A stretch of DNA of 64,000 nt from Catalinimonas sp038039535 (lineage in GTDB: Bacteria; Bacteroidota; Bacteroidia; Cytophagales; Cyclobacteriaceae), in NCBI RefSeq assembly GCF_038039535.1, contig NZ_JBBPHP010000016.1, forward strand, positions 67,346-131,345, written 5' to 3'. Positions 1 through 8,059 of the stretch are shown here, piece by piece. The notes below the pieces were generated by a model, which saw only the letters and a program-made list of their open reading frames with translations, was not told the origin of the DNA and ran no database searches. The stretch's first letter is position 1. Every line of letters begins with the position of its first letter. The translations under genes were made by a program, and so were the position numbers.

Positions 1-1315
1 CATTAATTTCCTTAGCCTCTTTCAGCCGCTCATGTTCGCCAGTTCCCCCTTTATAATGCTTAGTTGTCCATTTTTCATAAATGATATTGGGATGCTCTGC
101 CTCTAGCAGCTTAGGAGTTTTGCCTGCTTTCTCCAGCCAGTGCCAGAATTTATGTCCTTCAAACAGAATTTTAGGCTTGCCATCAGGAAGATGCCCCCTA
201 CCGGAAGATTCAACCTCAATAATTGCTTTCACCACCGGCATGGATAGCTTGATCTGCTCATCTTTTTCCAGGTGCAGCAGGGCTTTTTCTATTTCTTCAT
301 CACTAAGTACTCTACTGAAGAGGTTGTCCCTGATCTGTACAAACATGCCTTTGGGTTTCTCTTCATCCTTGACCGGTGCTTTTACCGACAAAGCTTCCCT
401 CATCTTGCCTAGGAACGGGCGTTTCTCATCCTCCTCTCGCAGGGCAAAATCCTGCTCTTGTTCTACGAAATCTATGTCATCCTCATTCAGCTGATTGGTA
501 AAAGGGCGGGGCTGTTGCTGCTCATCGGAGGAGCCTCCCTGAGAAGCAGGCGAAGCGGGGCGACTCCATCTTTTCTGCAGGTACTTCAATGACTTATCGC
601 CGAAATAAAAGGCAATCATCATGAGGAAGGCGGTTTCAAAAAACTCAAACTGCTGCCGTACCAGCGCCAGTTCGTTAGCGGTATATTCACTGCCAAAACT
701 TACGATGAGCAGAGAAAGCCCTCCGAAGAGAAGCGTAAAGGCAATCATCCCCCGCACCGTGCCGGGCGGTAAGCCAAAAGTCTGGCTGCGATAAGGGTTT
801 TTGTCAGGCCCTTCCAATTCATCAGGGTTCACCGGATAACCCATTTTTGCCATTTCCCGGGCTTCAAAGATTTTGTCCCAGTCTTTATCGGTCAGTCCGT
901 AATTGATGTTGTAATTGTAGACCGCCCACATAAAGTACCGCAGAAATACAGCGATCCAGATGATAGAAACTACTAAACCGACCGCCTGAAAGAGATTGCC
1001 ATATTCAACATAGATAAACAGCCCCCCCAATATGCCGATGACCGTGAGAAGCAGCGTAAGGACGTTCGTCCCGGCAAAAAAGAATTTGTGATAAGGATTG
1101 CCACTCTCCGTTTTTCCTTTTACCTCAGTATTGAAATATTTGAAAACCGCGCTATAAATCAGGCTGAGGCCTACGACTACCACAATACCTACTGGCAGCA
1201 GAACATTGGAAGCCCCATCTTCACTCCCCCAGAAGATAAAAAGGACTACTGTCAGCACAATGACAGCAATAAAAATAATGTGCGTCCACATAAGGATTCT
1301 GGGGGAGGCTTTCAT
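1..1315 (-). CDS. Membrane-anchored N-acetylmuramidase, partial (3' end outside window)
   Basis: An open frame of about 438 codons runs off the left edge. The start ATG (1315-1313) overlaps the end of the upstream DUF5675 gene by 4 nt. Four hydrophobic segments lie within roughly residues 8-30, 40-58, 80-135 and 205-250. A charged linker rich in Q/E follows, and then a soluble domain with AIIEVESSGRG, LPDGKPKILFEGHKFWHWL and HPNIIYEKWTTKHYKGG. That order matches the N-acetylmuramidase family (PF11860) of phage-type peptidoglycan hydrolases, with the Glu of EVESSG the likely catalytic residue. A lytic enzyme held to the membrane by several TM segments is unusual. It sits with another wall-directed protein and may belong to an envelope-remodelling or lysis-like cassette (inference). 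Confidence 0.8.
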   Translation of the reverse strand, partial: MKASPRILMWTHIIFIAVIVLTVVLFIFWGSEDGASNVLLPVGIVVVVGLSLIYSAVFKYFNTEVKGKTESGNPYHKFFFAGTNVLTLLLTVIGILGGLFIYVEYGNLFQAVGLVVSIIWIAVFLRYFMWAVYNYNINYGLTDKDWDKIFEAREMAKMGYPVNPDELEGPDKNPYRSQTFGLPPGTVRGMIAFTLLFGGLSLLIVSFGSEYTANELALVRQQFEFFETAFLMMIAFYFGDKSLKYLQKRWSRPASPASQGGSSDEQQQPRPFTNQLNEDDIDFVEQEQDFALREEDEKRPFLGKMREALSVKAPVKDEEKPKGMFVQIRDNLFSRVLSDEEIEKALLHLEKDEQIKLSMPVVKAIIEVESSGRGHLPDGKPKILFEGHKFWHWLEKAGKTPKLLEAEHPNIIYEKWTTKHYKGGTGEHERLKEAKEIN

Positions 1316-2139
1316 GTTGTTTGGAGTTTACTGCGCTCAAACCAGTCTTCATCCATTATGCTGATCTGCACCTCTTCGCCCGACTTAAGTAGCGCACTGA
1401 TGGTTTTATAAAATCTTTCGTAAGCTTTTCTGGAGTAGGTAATCATTTTTGAAGTGCTGGCAGCATCAATACCATCGGCAATCAGCAGGCAGCCTTCGGT
1501 ATCTTTATGGGTATTGCCCACGTGCAGATAGACATTTTTAAAGTCCGGTATATTTTTAACCTCCAGATGATACTCAAACCAGGGACGGCTTTTTTGGTAC
1601 TGCTTGGTTAAGGGAGTGAGGTTTTTGTTAAAATCCAGAGGGTAAATGCCTTCGGGTACTCTTGTTTTTCCTGCTACCTTTTCTTTGCGAAAAGTATCTT
1701 CCAAGGTATAGGCAAAAAACTTCTTACGCAGGAACAACAAGCCTAGGGTAGACTCCCCATCATCCAGGTAACGCAGTACGGTTAAGGTGTTGGCAGAGAG
1801 AGAAGCATATCTACCTTCTTCAGCATTCAGTTGCTGCTCAAGTTGGGTAATTTTCTGCTGTAGCTGATCTATTTTAGGATGTATGCCGGTAGATATCTTA
1901 CCGCTATCTGCAACAGAGGTACGAGTAGGTGTATTTGTTTTTTCTTCATCCTGACTGACAGGTTCACGACTAAATAACTCCTTTACGGATTGAAAACCTT
2001 TTTGAACTAAGGCGATGATATAACCAATAAAGCCTATAATCCACAGCCAAACCTCTTCCAGCAACTCAGGATTGGTGAGAAACAGCAAAATAGCGATCGT
2101 GAGAAGCGCTATAAACAATAAGGCCGCAAGGCGTGTCAA
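1312..2139 (-). CDS. DUF5675-family protein with N-terminal membrane helices
   Basis: 275 aa. Two hydrophobic segments (about residues 4-22 and 30-46) precede a charged linker and a coiled coil (about 88-112). The C-terminal domain (about 120-265) carries the DUF5675 pattern: an LEDTFR motif, VPEGIYPL, YLHVGNTHKDTEGCLL and a SRKAYERFY end. DUF5675 proteins are common in phage and injection-system neighbourhoods and resemble murein-modifying enzymes, but the reaction is not established. The ATG at 2139 is followed directly by the hydrophobic helix. The gene ends inside the start of the muramidase (4-nt overlap), so the two are probably translated together. Confidence 0.75.
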   Translation of the reverse strand: MTRLAALLFIALLTIAILLFLTNPELLEEVWLWIIGFIGYIIALVQKGFQSVKELFSREPVSQDEEKTNTPTRTSVADSGKISTGIHPKIDQLQQKITQLEQQLNAEEGRYASLSANTLTVLRYLDDGESTLGLLFLRKKFFAYTLEDTFRKEKVAGKTRVPEGIYPLDFNKNLTPLTKQYQKSRPWFEYHLEVKNIPDFKNVYLHVGNTHKDTEGCLLIADGIDAASTSKMITYSRKAYERFYKTISALLKSGEEVQISIMDEDWFERSKLQTT

Positions 2140-2306
2140 GGTGGATAGTTTAGGTTGATGGTCTATCCAAAGTTATCAAAATTAGCGGGATTTGAAAGCT
2201 TTCGTTAGGTATTATTTCCCATTCATAAATGCTTAGGCAGCAGGCTTAAAAGTCAGATTGTCGCAATGAAATTGCCGTAAGAAATTACCGTTACTTGATT
2301 TTAGAT

Positions 2307-2966
2307 TTACATGTGCCCATTCCATTCCTGATAAAATTCATCAAGAAAAGCTTCCATGAATTGATGTCTATGCTCAGCCATCCGTTTTCCAGTGGGGGTA
2401 TTCATCCTGTCTTTAAGCAGCAGCAGTTTTTCATAGAAATGATTGATGGTAGGCGCTTTGCTCTGCTTGTACTCTTCTCTCGTCATAGCAAAATTGGGCT
2501 TGATTTCAGGATTATAGATTTCCCTGTTCTTATATCCTCCGTAATTGAAGGCTCTTGCTATACCCATGGCCCCCATGGCATCCAGTCGGTCAGCATCCTG
2601 TATGACATCCAGTTCCGGGGACTTAAATTTCTGAGGATCATTACCCCCTTTGAAGGAAATATTGGCAATGATACTTTCAACCTGAGCAATCACCTGTTCT
2701 TCAACATGGAGAGTACTTAAGAACTCCCTTGCTTTGCGAGGCCCTACTTCTTCGTCACCATTATGAAATTTTGCATCCGCTATGTCATGCAGTAAGGCGC
2801 CCAGTTCAACAGTAAACATATCAACATCTTCGGTTTTGGCAATATGCTTTGATAAATTCCATACCCGGTAAATATGCCACCAGTCATGCCCTCCTTCAGC
2901 ACCTGACAAAGTTTCCTGAACAAAAGATATGGTCTTCTTAATTACAGTTTCCTGGTCTACGAGCAT
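2307..2966 (-). CDS. HD-domain phosphohydrolase, YedJ-like
   Basis: 219 aa, the usual length for the cytoplasmic YedJ-type HD family. Metal-binding signatures are present: GHDWWHIYRV near residue 27, LLHDIAD near 59 and the later DADRLDAMGAMGIAR near 124. The family hydrolyses phosphate bonds in nucleotides or related compounds; the substrate here is unknown. It appears monocistronic, with gaps on both sides. The family assignment is secure, the substrate is not. Confidence 0.85.
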   Translation of the reverse strand: MLVDQETVIKKTISFVQETLSGAEGGHDWWHIYRVWNLSKHIAKTEDVDMFTVELGALLHDIADAKFHNGDEEVGPRKAREFLSTLHVEEQVIAQVESIIANISFKGGNDPQKFKSPELDVIQDADRLDAMGAMGIARAFNYGGYKNREIYNPEIKPNFAMTREEYKQSKAPTINHFYEKLLLLKDRMNTPTGKRMAEHRHQFMEAFLDEFYQEWNGHM

Positions 2967-3019
2967 TATTATTTTACAGAGTTAAAACAGAACTAACTGG
3001 TAGTACCCAGACGCTCAAT

Positions 3020-4213
3020 TTAGGCTGAAGTAGTGACTGCTTTTTGTCTGCTTTGTTTTTTCTTCGCTTTTTTCTTCAGCTTATTGATCCAGATAATTAC
3101 TCCGGTCACCGGAAGAGAAGTAGCAATAAGGCAGGCAATAAAATAGAGTATTTTTGTAAAAGTGCCGTACACATAACCCATATGCAAAGGCTTGATTGAA
3201 GCAGCGACTCTTTCATTAAATGGTTTCTCGGCAAAAATCTCACTAGCCAAAACTTCCCCACTATACTGGTCCAACTGCAATTTATCAGAGGCTGAAGGGG
3301 CAAAGAAACCTGTTTTGTTTTTGGAAATGGATACCGTACCTACTGAGTCTTTAGGGAGAGAAATCTGATAATCTCCTTCGTAAGGAAGCATTCCGTCGCT
3401 AATGTGCATAAGCTCTGCTACTGTTAATGGACTCGCATTCTGAGCAGGCAAAGTAGAGTTTAAGGGTCCTTCGCCACCTCCTCTTCGGCCAAACACCTGC
3501 GTCCCCAGCACCTCTCCCAAACCATCACGGTACCATTCAAAAGACCAGCAAAGGCCGGTAAGCGCCATCACAAGGAGAAGGATGGAAGAATAAAGACCCA
3601 AAGAATTGTGCAGATCATGATTGATACGCTTCCAGTTGGCGCTAAATTTTATTTTTAAGCCTTGTCTCCACGCACTTACTTTTTGCGGAACCCAGATTAT
3701 CAGACCACTGAGAATCAGGAAAACAAAAATGAGGGTAGCAACTCCCACAATTGGGCGACCTATGGCACTATCCAGGAGTAACCAGCGGTGCATTCTGAAC
3801 ATAAACATAAAAAAACCTGAAGCTGGGCTGTCCGATGTGCCCAGCACTTCTGCGGAATAAGGATTCACAAAATAGGTGGTCCCTCTCCGCTCTTCTTCTG
3901 ATTGTTTAATGCTTACTGCATAGGGGTTATCTTCCTCATGAGGAATGCTGATGGAAGAAATAATTCCTCCCGGTTGCTGCTGTAATTGTTCTATAATGGC
4001 TTCTGCCGTCATTGGCTCTGCGCCTTCCGGAACATCCACACTATATTTTTCCGGCTCAATAAGCATTTCTATCTCTTCCCGAAAGGTATAGATTGTACCA
4101 CTTAGGCAAACTAAAAACAGGATAAGGCCACTGCCAACCCCCATCCAGAGGTGAATATCATTAAAAAGTTTTCTTGTGCGTTTCCAGCCAGAGGATTTCT
4201 TTGCTTTTGCCAT
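3020..4213 (-). CDS. PepSY-associated TM protein (PiuB-like)
   Basis: 397 aa. A basic N-terminus is followed by a TM segment (WMGVGSGLILFLVCLSGTIY, about residues 25-45), a periplasmic PepSY-like stretch, two central TM segments (about 150-172 and 208-225), and a last TM segment (about 358-380) before a lysine-rich tail. This is the layout of PepSY_TM inner-membrane proteins, which often accompany TonB receptors and are thought to reduce ferric siderophores. No receptor gene is adjacent here, so an iron role is only inferred from the family. Confidence 0.85.
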   Translation of the reverse strand: MAKAKKSSGWKRTRKLFNDIHLWMGVGSGLILFLVCLSGTIYTFREEIEMLIEPEKYSVDVPEGAEPMTAEAIIEQLQQQPGGIISSISIPHEEDNPYAVSIKQSEEERRGTTYFVNPYSAEVLGTSDSPASGFFMFMFRMHRWLLLDSAIGRPIVGVATLIFVFLILSGLIIWVPQKVSAWRQGLKIKFSANWKRINHDLHNSLGLYSSILLLVMALTGLCWSFEWYRDGLGEVLGTQVFGRRGGGEGPLNSTLPAQNASPLTVAELMHISDGMLPYEGDYQISLPKDSVGTVSISKNKTGFFAPSASDKLQLDQYSGEVLASEIFAEKPFNERVAASIKPLHMGYVYGTFTKILYFIACLIATSLPVTGVIIWINKLKKKAKKKQSRQKAVTTSA

Positions 4214-4243
4214 AGTGACGCAGAGTATAGATTTTATTTAGAC

Positions 4244-4251
4244 CAAAAATA
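4244..4251 (-). promoter_or_regulatory. Bacteroidota-type -7 box for the PepSY-TM gene
   Basis: On the minus strand this reads TATTTTTG and fits TAnnTTTG. A TTG at 4273-4275 lies about 21 nt upstream, close to the -33 position. The implied transcript start is about 20-25 nt before the ATG. Confidence 0.5.
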
Positions 4252-4407
4252 AATAAGAAACCCTGTCTATTACAAGAGATTTTAGAAGAAATTTGAAAAG
4301 AAATGGTATTCTGTAAATACTACCCAACTCTCCTCTCTATTGAGAAAGAAGAACAACAAAGTTGAGGTGAGGAAAACGCATCAATACAGTCTATAAAAAC
4401 TTTCAAA

Positions 4408-4794
4408 CTATAGGTTTTTATATAATAATCCTAAATTTTCAATCCGCACAAAATGCTTCTTATTTAATGTGGCTAAAGTCAATCCATGAGCAACAGCAGT
4501 GGCTGCAATAAGTAAGTCAGCTATATCAATGAGTTTATTTTTCTTCTTTAGATTACGATAGATGTCAATAGCTGTTTCAGAGCAGTTTTCATCAAATGGA
4601 ATAACCGTTAAGTTATCATACAACTCTTTCCAATAAGCGGAGTCCGACTCCTTATTTCCAATACCAATCTCATAATGGGTTATAGATGAGATAGCGAAAT
4701 GCTCTTCCTGATCAAGTAGCTTAAAAAAGAAGGATTTGCGTTTGTCTTTTTTTCTGAAAAGATCAATTAGTACAGACGAATCTAATAAGATCAT
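4408..4794 (-). CDS. PIN-domain toxin, VapC-like
   Basis: 128 aa, typical of VapC. The PIN-fold acidic residues are visible: the Asp of LLDSSVLIDLF at the N-terminus, the Glu of HYEIGIGN near residue 45, and the Asp residues of LIDIADLLIAATA near 92-100. VapC toxins cleave tRNA or rRNA; the target here cannot be read. The start overlaps the antitoxin stop by 4 nt (ATGA), the usual coupling of a type II toxin-antitoxin operon. Confidence 0.88.
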   Translation of the reverse strand: MILLDSSVLIDLFRKKDKRKSFFFKLLDQEEHFAISSITHYEIGIGNKESDSAYWKELYDNLTVIPFDENCSETAIDIYRNLKKKNKLIDIADLLIAATAVAHGLTLATLNKKHFVRIENLGLLYKNL

Positions 4795-5024
4795 CCTAAT
4801 CTGGAGCTGTTAATAGAATCTCTAGTTTCCTGAAAATCTTTAAGTTGCTGCTCAGTCCACGATGGTGCCTCTAATATCAATTGCTTAAGCTTTTCTTTAG
4901 AACTAAGCTTTTTAACTTTCAACTCATCTTGCAAAGTCTCAATTAATTCCGTCAACTTTTCTTCCGGAAGTTGTTGGATCAATTCAAGTATCTGATCATA
5001 CTCAATGTTTACCTTAATCTCCAT
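4791..5024 (-). CDS. VapB-type antitoxin of the PIN toxin
   Basis: 77 aa when started at the ATG at 5024. The open frame extends to 5072, but the upstream part holds the promoter box, so the shorter form is preferred. The N-terminal strand (MEIKVNIEYDQ) and helices could bind DNA or dimerise; the C-terminus (WTEQQLKDFQETRDSIN) is the usual acidic, amphipathic toxin-binding tail. It overlaps the toxin gene by 4 nt. It should repress its own promoter, as is normal for the family. Confidence 0.75.
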   Translation of the reverse strand: MEIKVNIEYDQILELIQQLPEEKLTELIETLQDELKVKKLSSKEKLKQLILEAPSWTEQQLKDFQETRDSINSSRLG

Positions 5025-5037
5025 ATTTGCTTTTTCC

Positions 5038-5045
5038 CAAATATA
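5038..5045 (-). promoter_or_regulatory. -7 box (TATATTTG) of the vapBC-like operon
   Basis: This is an exact match to TAnnTTTG on the minus strand, 13 nt before the antitoxin ATG at 5024, giving a very short leader. It supports both the start choice and assignment to the Bacteroidota. Confidence 0.55.
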
Positions 5046-5159
5046 CTGTTCTGCACTATAAAAGTTTATCACTGGCTAAACAGCCTAACAAAATTAAACA
5101 TATAGGTAAGTTTATGAAAAGTTTCCTGCTTAAAATCACAAAAGAGGATAAACAAACTA

Positions 5160-6212
5160 TCACCTAAAAGAAGCATTGATCTTATCCAAAGCCTGTTGAC
5201 CGGGCATCAGGTCTTTTTCTCTCAGGGTATTGAGGGGTTGCTCCACCGTATCCAGTATCTTATGTAATTCTTTACTTTTAGGATCAATATAAAGTAATCC
5301 AGTGAGGATTTCTCCTTTTGCCTTGGCCTGTTGCAGACGATTAACCGCAGAATCACGGTCTGTAGGATTCCAGTGCGGACTGAGCTTACTGAGTTGAATC
5401 AGAGAGCCATCGTGCATCACCACAGAGGATGAAGTGCCTTCCTCATAATCCACCGTGATCTCCTCTTTTTCCGGCACAAAATCCAGCGCGGAAGTCGCCT
5501 CAATATGGTCTCTCACATAATCATAAGATTTGGTAGAGCCTTGGTTATTATTAAAAGTAACACAGGGGGAGAGTACATCCAGTAAGGCAAAGCCAGGATG
5601 CGACATGGCTGCTTTGATCAGTGGCACCAACTGTGTCTTATCCCCTGAGAAGCTACGGGCCACAAAGCTGGCACCTAATTCCAGCGATAAGCCCACCAGA
5701 TCAATAGGTTCAAAGGGATTGACGGAACCTGCCTTACTTATTGAACCCATATCTGCGGTAGCGGAATCTTGCCCTTTGGTAAGTCCATAGCAGCCGTTGT
5801 TCATCACAATGTACACCATGTTCAGATTTCGGCGGAGCACATGACAGAATTGTCCCAAACCAATAGAAGCAGTATCTCCATCGCCCGACACACCCAGGTA
5901 GATCAGGTCACGGTTGGCAAGGTTAGCACCGGTTGCAATGGAGGGCATGCGCCCGTGCACTGAATTAAAACCATGTGAGTTGCCCAGAAAATAGGTAGGG
6001 GTTTTGGAAGAACATCCTATCCCTGATAGCTTAGCCAATTTATGAGGCTCTACGCCCATCTCATAGCAAGCCTGAATGATGGCTCCGCTGATGGAGTCAT
6101 GGCCGCAGCCGGCACAGAGGGTAGAGATGGCTCCCTCATAGTCAGCTTTGCGAAAGCCGATTTTATTTTTGGGTAGTCCGGGATGACGAAAGGCGGGTTT
6201 TACGAAAGTCAT
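5160..6212 (-). CDS. korB: 2-oxoacid:ferredoxin oxidoreductase, beta subunit
   Basis: 350 aa. This is the thiamine-diphosphate-binding subunit. CAGCGHDSISGAI near residue 34 gives a ligating Cys pair, and GDGDTASIG near 110 with NNGCYGLTKGQ near 138 is the ThDP/Mg motif. Together with the alpha/gamma subunit it would oxidatively decarboxylate 2-oxoglutarate (or a related 2-oxoacid) to acyl-CoA with reduction of ferredoxin. The start overlaps the korA-like stop by 4 nt. The exact 2-oxoacid is inferred from similarity to bacteroidotal KorAB. Confidence 0.9.
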   Translation of the reverse strand: MTFVKPAFRHPGLPKNKIGFRKADYEGAISTLCAGCGHDSISGAIIQACYEMGVEPHKLAKLSGIGCSSKTPTYFLGNSHGFNSVHGRMPSIATGANLANRDLIYLGVSGDGDTASIGLGQFCHVLRRNLNMVYIVMNNGCYGLTKGQDSATADMGSISKAGSVNPFEPIDLVGLSLELGASFVARSFSGDKTQLVPLIKAAMSHPGFALLDVLSPCVTFNNNQGSTKSYDYVRDHIEATSALDFVPEKEEITVDYEEGTSSSVVMHDGSLIQLSKLSPHWNPTDRDSAVNRLQQAKAKGEILTGLLYIDPKSKELHKILDTVEQPLNTLREKDLMPGQQALDKINASFR

Positions 6213-8059
6213 AGGGTTTTGCTTTTGTGGTTGTTGGTACTGATCAGTGGAGCAGTAGCCGGGAGTTTTTCCATAATCTGCTGAATGATAGCATCCGCCG
6301 TTATAGGCATACCTCCATAGTTGAGTACCGGCAGCAGCTTCTTGGGGTTAATTTCCAACTCGTTGACCAGTAATGCACGAAACTGCTTATCACGATTTTG
6401 CTCAATTACAAATACTTCCTCATGAGAAGCGATAAAGTCTTCTACTGTACTATTAAAGGGCAATGCCTTGATACGCATGGCATCCAGCACAATACCTTTT
6501 TGCTTCAGTAAGTCCATTGCTTCCAGGGCAGCATAAGTAGAGGTACCAAAAAAGATAATTGCCCGCTCATTTTGATTGCTTTGCTGAAAAAGTTCGGGAG
6601 CAGGCACATAACTTTTAGCGGTTTCCCATTTTTTGCTGAGTCTATCTACAATGCGCTCATACACATCACTGTCTTCCGAATAGCGAGCGTACTCATCACG
6701 GGAAGTGCCTCGCGTGAAGAAGGAACCTTTGGTAGGATGGGTGCCGGGAATGGTGCGGTAGCAAATACCATCATCATCTACATCCAGATAACGGCCGTAC
6801 TTTTCTATTTTCTCCAGATCATCCGCATTGAGGACTTTACCCAGATCATACTTACATTCATCATCCCATTTTAAGGGAGGCGACATATGGCTGTTCATCC
6901 CCAGGTCCAGATCTGACATCATAATGACGGGAGTTTGCAACTGATCGGCCAGATCAAAGGCAGCAGCCGACATCTCAAAACACTCTGCCGGAGTAGAAGG
7001 AAATAACAGCACATGTTTAGTATCACCATGCGAGGCATATGCGGATGACAGTATATCCGACTGCTGGGTACGGGTTGGCATGCCGGTAGAAGGGCCTCCC
7101 CGCTGTACATTGACTAATACCACCGGAATTTCCGCGAAATAAGCCAGGCCAATAAACTCACTCATCAGCGATACACCGGGGCCGCTGGTAGCGGTAAAAG
7201 CGCGGGCTCCATTCCAGGTAGCCCCAATCACCATGCCCATAGCCGCCAGTTCGTCTTCAGCCTGCACGATAGCATACATTTTCTGACCACTTTCAGGATC
7301 AACTCTCAGCTTTTTGGCATAGGTTTCAAAAGCTTTGACTACCGAAGTAGAAGGTGTGATAGGATACCATGCGGCTACGGTAGCTCCGGCATAGATTGCT
7401 CCCAAAGCCGTAGCCGTATTACCTTCTATCATGATGTGGTCTCCTACGTTATCGCGGCGTTCCAGCCGGATATCCAGTGGACAGTCGTAATGTGCTTTAG
7501 CATATTGATACCCCAGATCCAAAGCTTTATAGTTGGGAGGAATTAGCTTTTCTTTTTTGCTGAACTGTGCCCGTATGATATTCTGTATCACTTCCATCTC
7601 AATATCCAGTAGGGCAGCCAGTGCGCCTACATAGACGATATTCTTGAAAAGCTGCTGGTGCCGGGGATTTTCATAATGCTCCATGCACATCTGCATCATG
7701 GGAATACCAATATAGTGTACTCCTTCCCGGATAAAATCGTCGTGCAGCCTCTTGGTGCTGTCATAAACAAAATAGCCCCCTTCTTTAATGGAGGCTATAT
7801 CTTTGGCATAGCTCTGGGGGTTTACACCCACCAGCAAATCCACACCATCCCTTCTTCCCAGATAGCCCTCTTCGCTGACGCGAACTTCATACCAGGTAGG
7901 CAGGCCCTGTATATTGGAAGGAAAAATATTTTTGGGAGAAACAGGTATGCCCATTCGGAAAATTGCTTTGGCAAACATTTCATTGGCACTTGCCGAACCT
8001 GTTCCATTTACATTGGCAAAACGAATTACCATATCGTTGACCGCACTCACTGTCATCAT
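6209..8059 (-). CDS. korA: 2-oxoacid:ferredoxin oxidoreductase, fused gamma/alpha subunit
   Basis: 616 aa from the ATG at 8059, which overlaps the upstream stop as ATGATGA; the open frame extends to 8155 but that part lies inside the previous gene. Residues 1-190 form the gamma domain (FANVNGTGSASANEM, GRRDGVDLLVG). From about 215 the alpha pyrimidine-binding domain follows (GNTATALGAIYAGA, WYPITPSTSVV, ATSGPGVSLMSEFIG, QRGGPSTGMPTRTQQSD). The fused order and length are normal for aerobic Bacteroidota. It is the middle gene of a three-gene overlapping operon. Confidence 0.92.
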   Translation of the reverse strand: MMTVSAVNDMVIRFANVNGTGSASANEMFAKAIFRMGIPVSPKNIFPSNIQGLPTWYEVRVSEEGYLGRRDGVDLLVGVNPQSYAKDIASIKEGGYFVYDSTKRLHDDFIREGVHYIGIPMMQMCMEHYENPRHQQLFKNIVYVGALAALLDIEMEVIQNIIRAQFSKKEKLIPPNYKALDLGYQYAKAHYDCPLDIRLERRDNVGDHIMIEGNTATALGAIYAGATVAAWYPITPSTSVVKAFETYAKKLRVDPESGQKMYAIVQAEDELAAMGMVIGATWNGARAFTATSGPGVSLMSEFIGLAYFAEIPVVLVNVQRGGPSTGMPTRTQQSDILSSAYASHGDTKHVLLFPSTPAECFEMSAAAFDLADQLQTPVIMMSDLDLGMNSHMSPPLKWDDECKYDLGKVLNADDLEKIEKYGRYLDVDDDGICYRTIPGTHPTKGSFFTRGTSRDEYARYSEDSDVYERIVDRLSKKWETAKSYVPAPELFQQSNQNERAIIFFGTSTYAALEAMDLLKQKGIVLDAMRIKALPFNSTVEDFIASHEEVFVIEQNRDKQFRALLVNELEINPKKLLPVLNYGGMPITADAIIQQIMEKLPATAPLISTNNHKSKTL

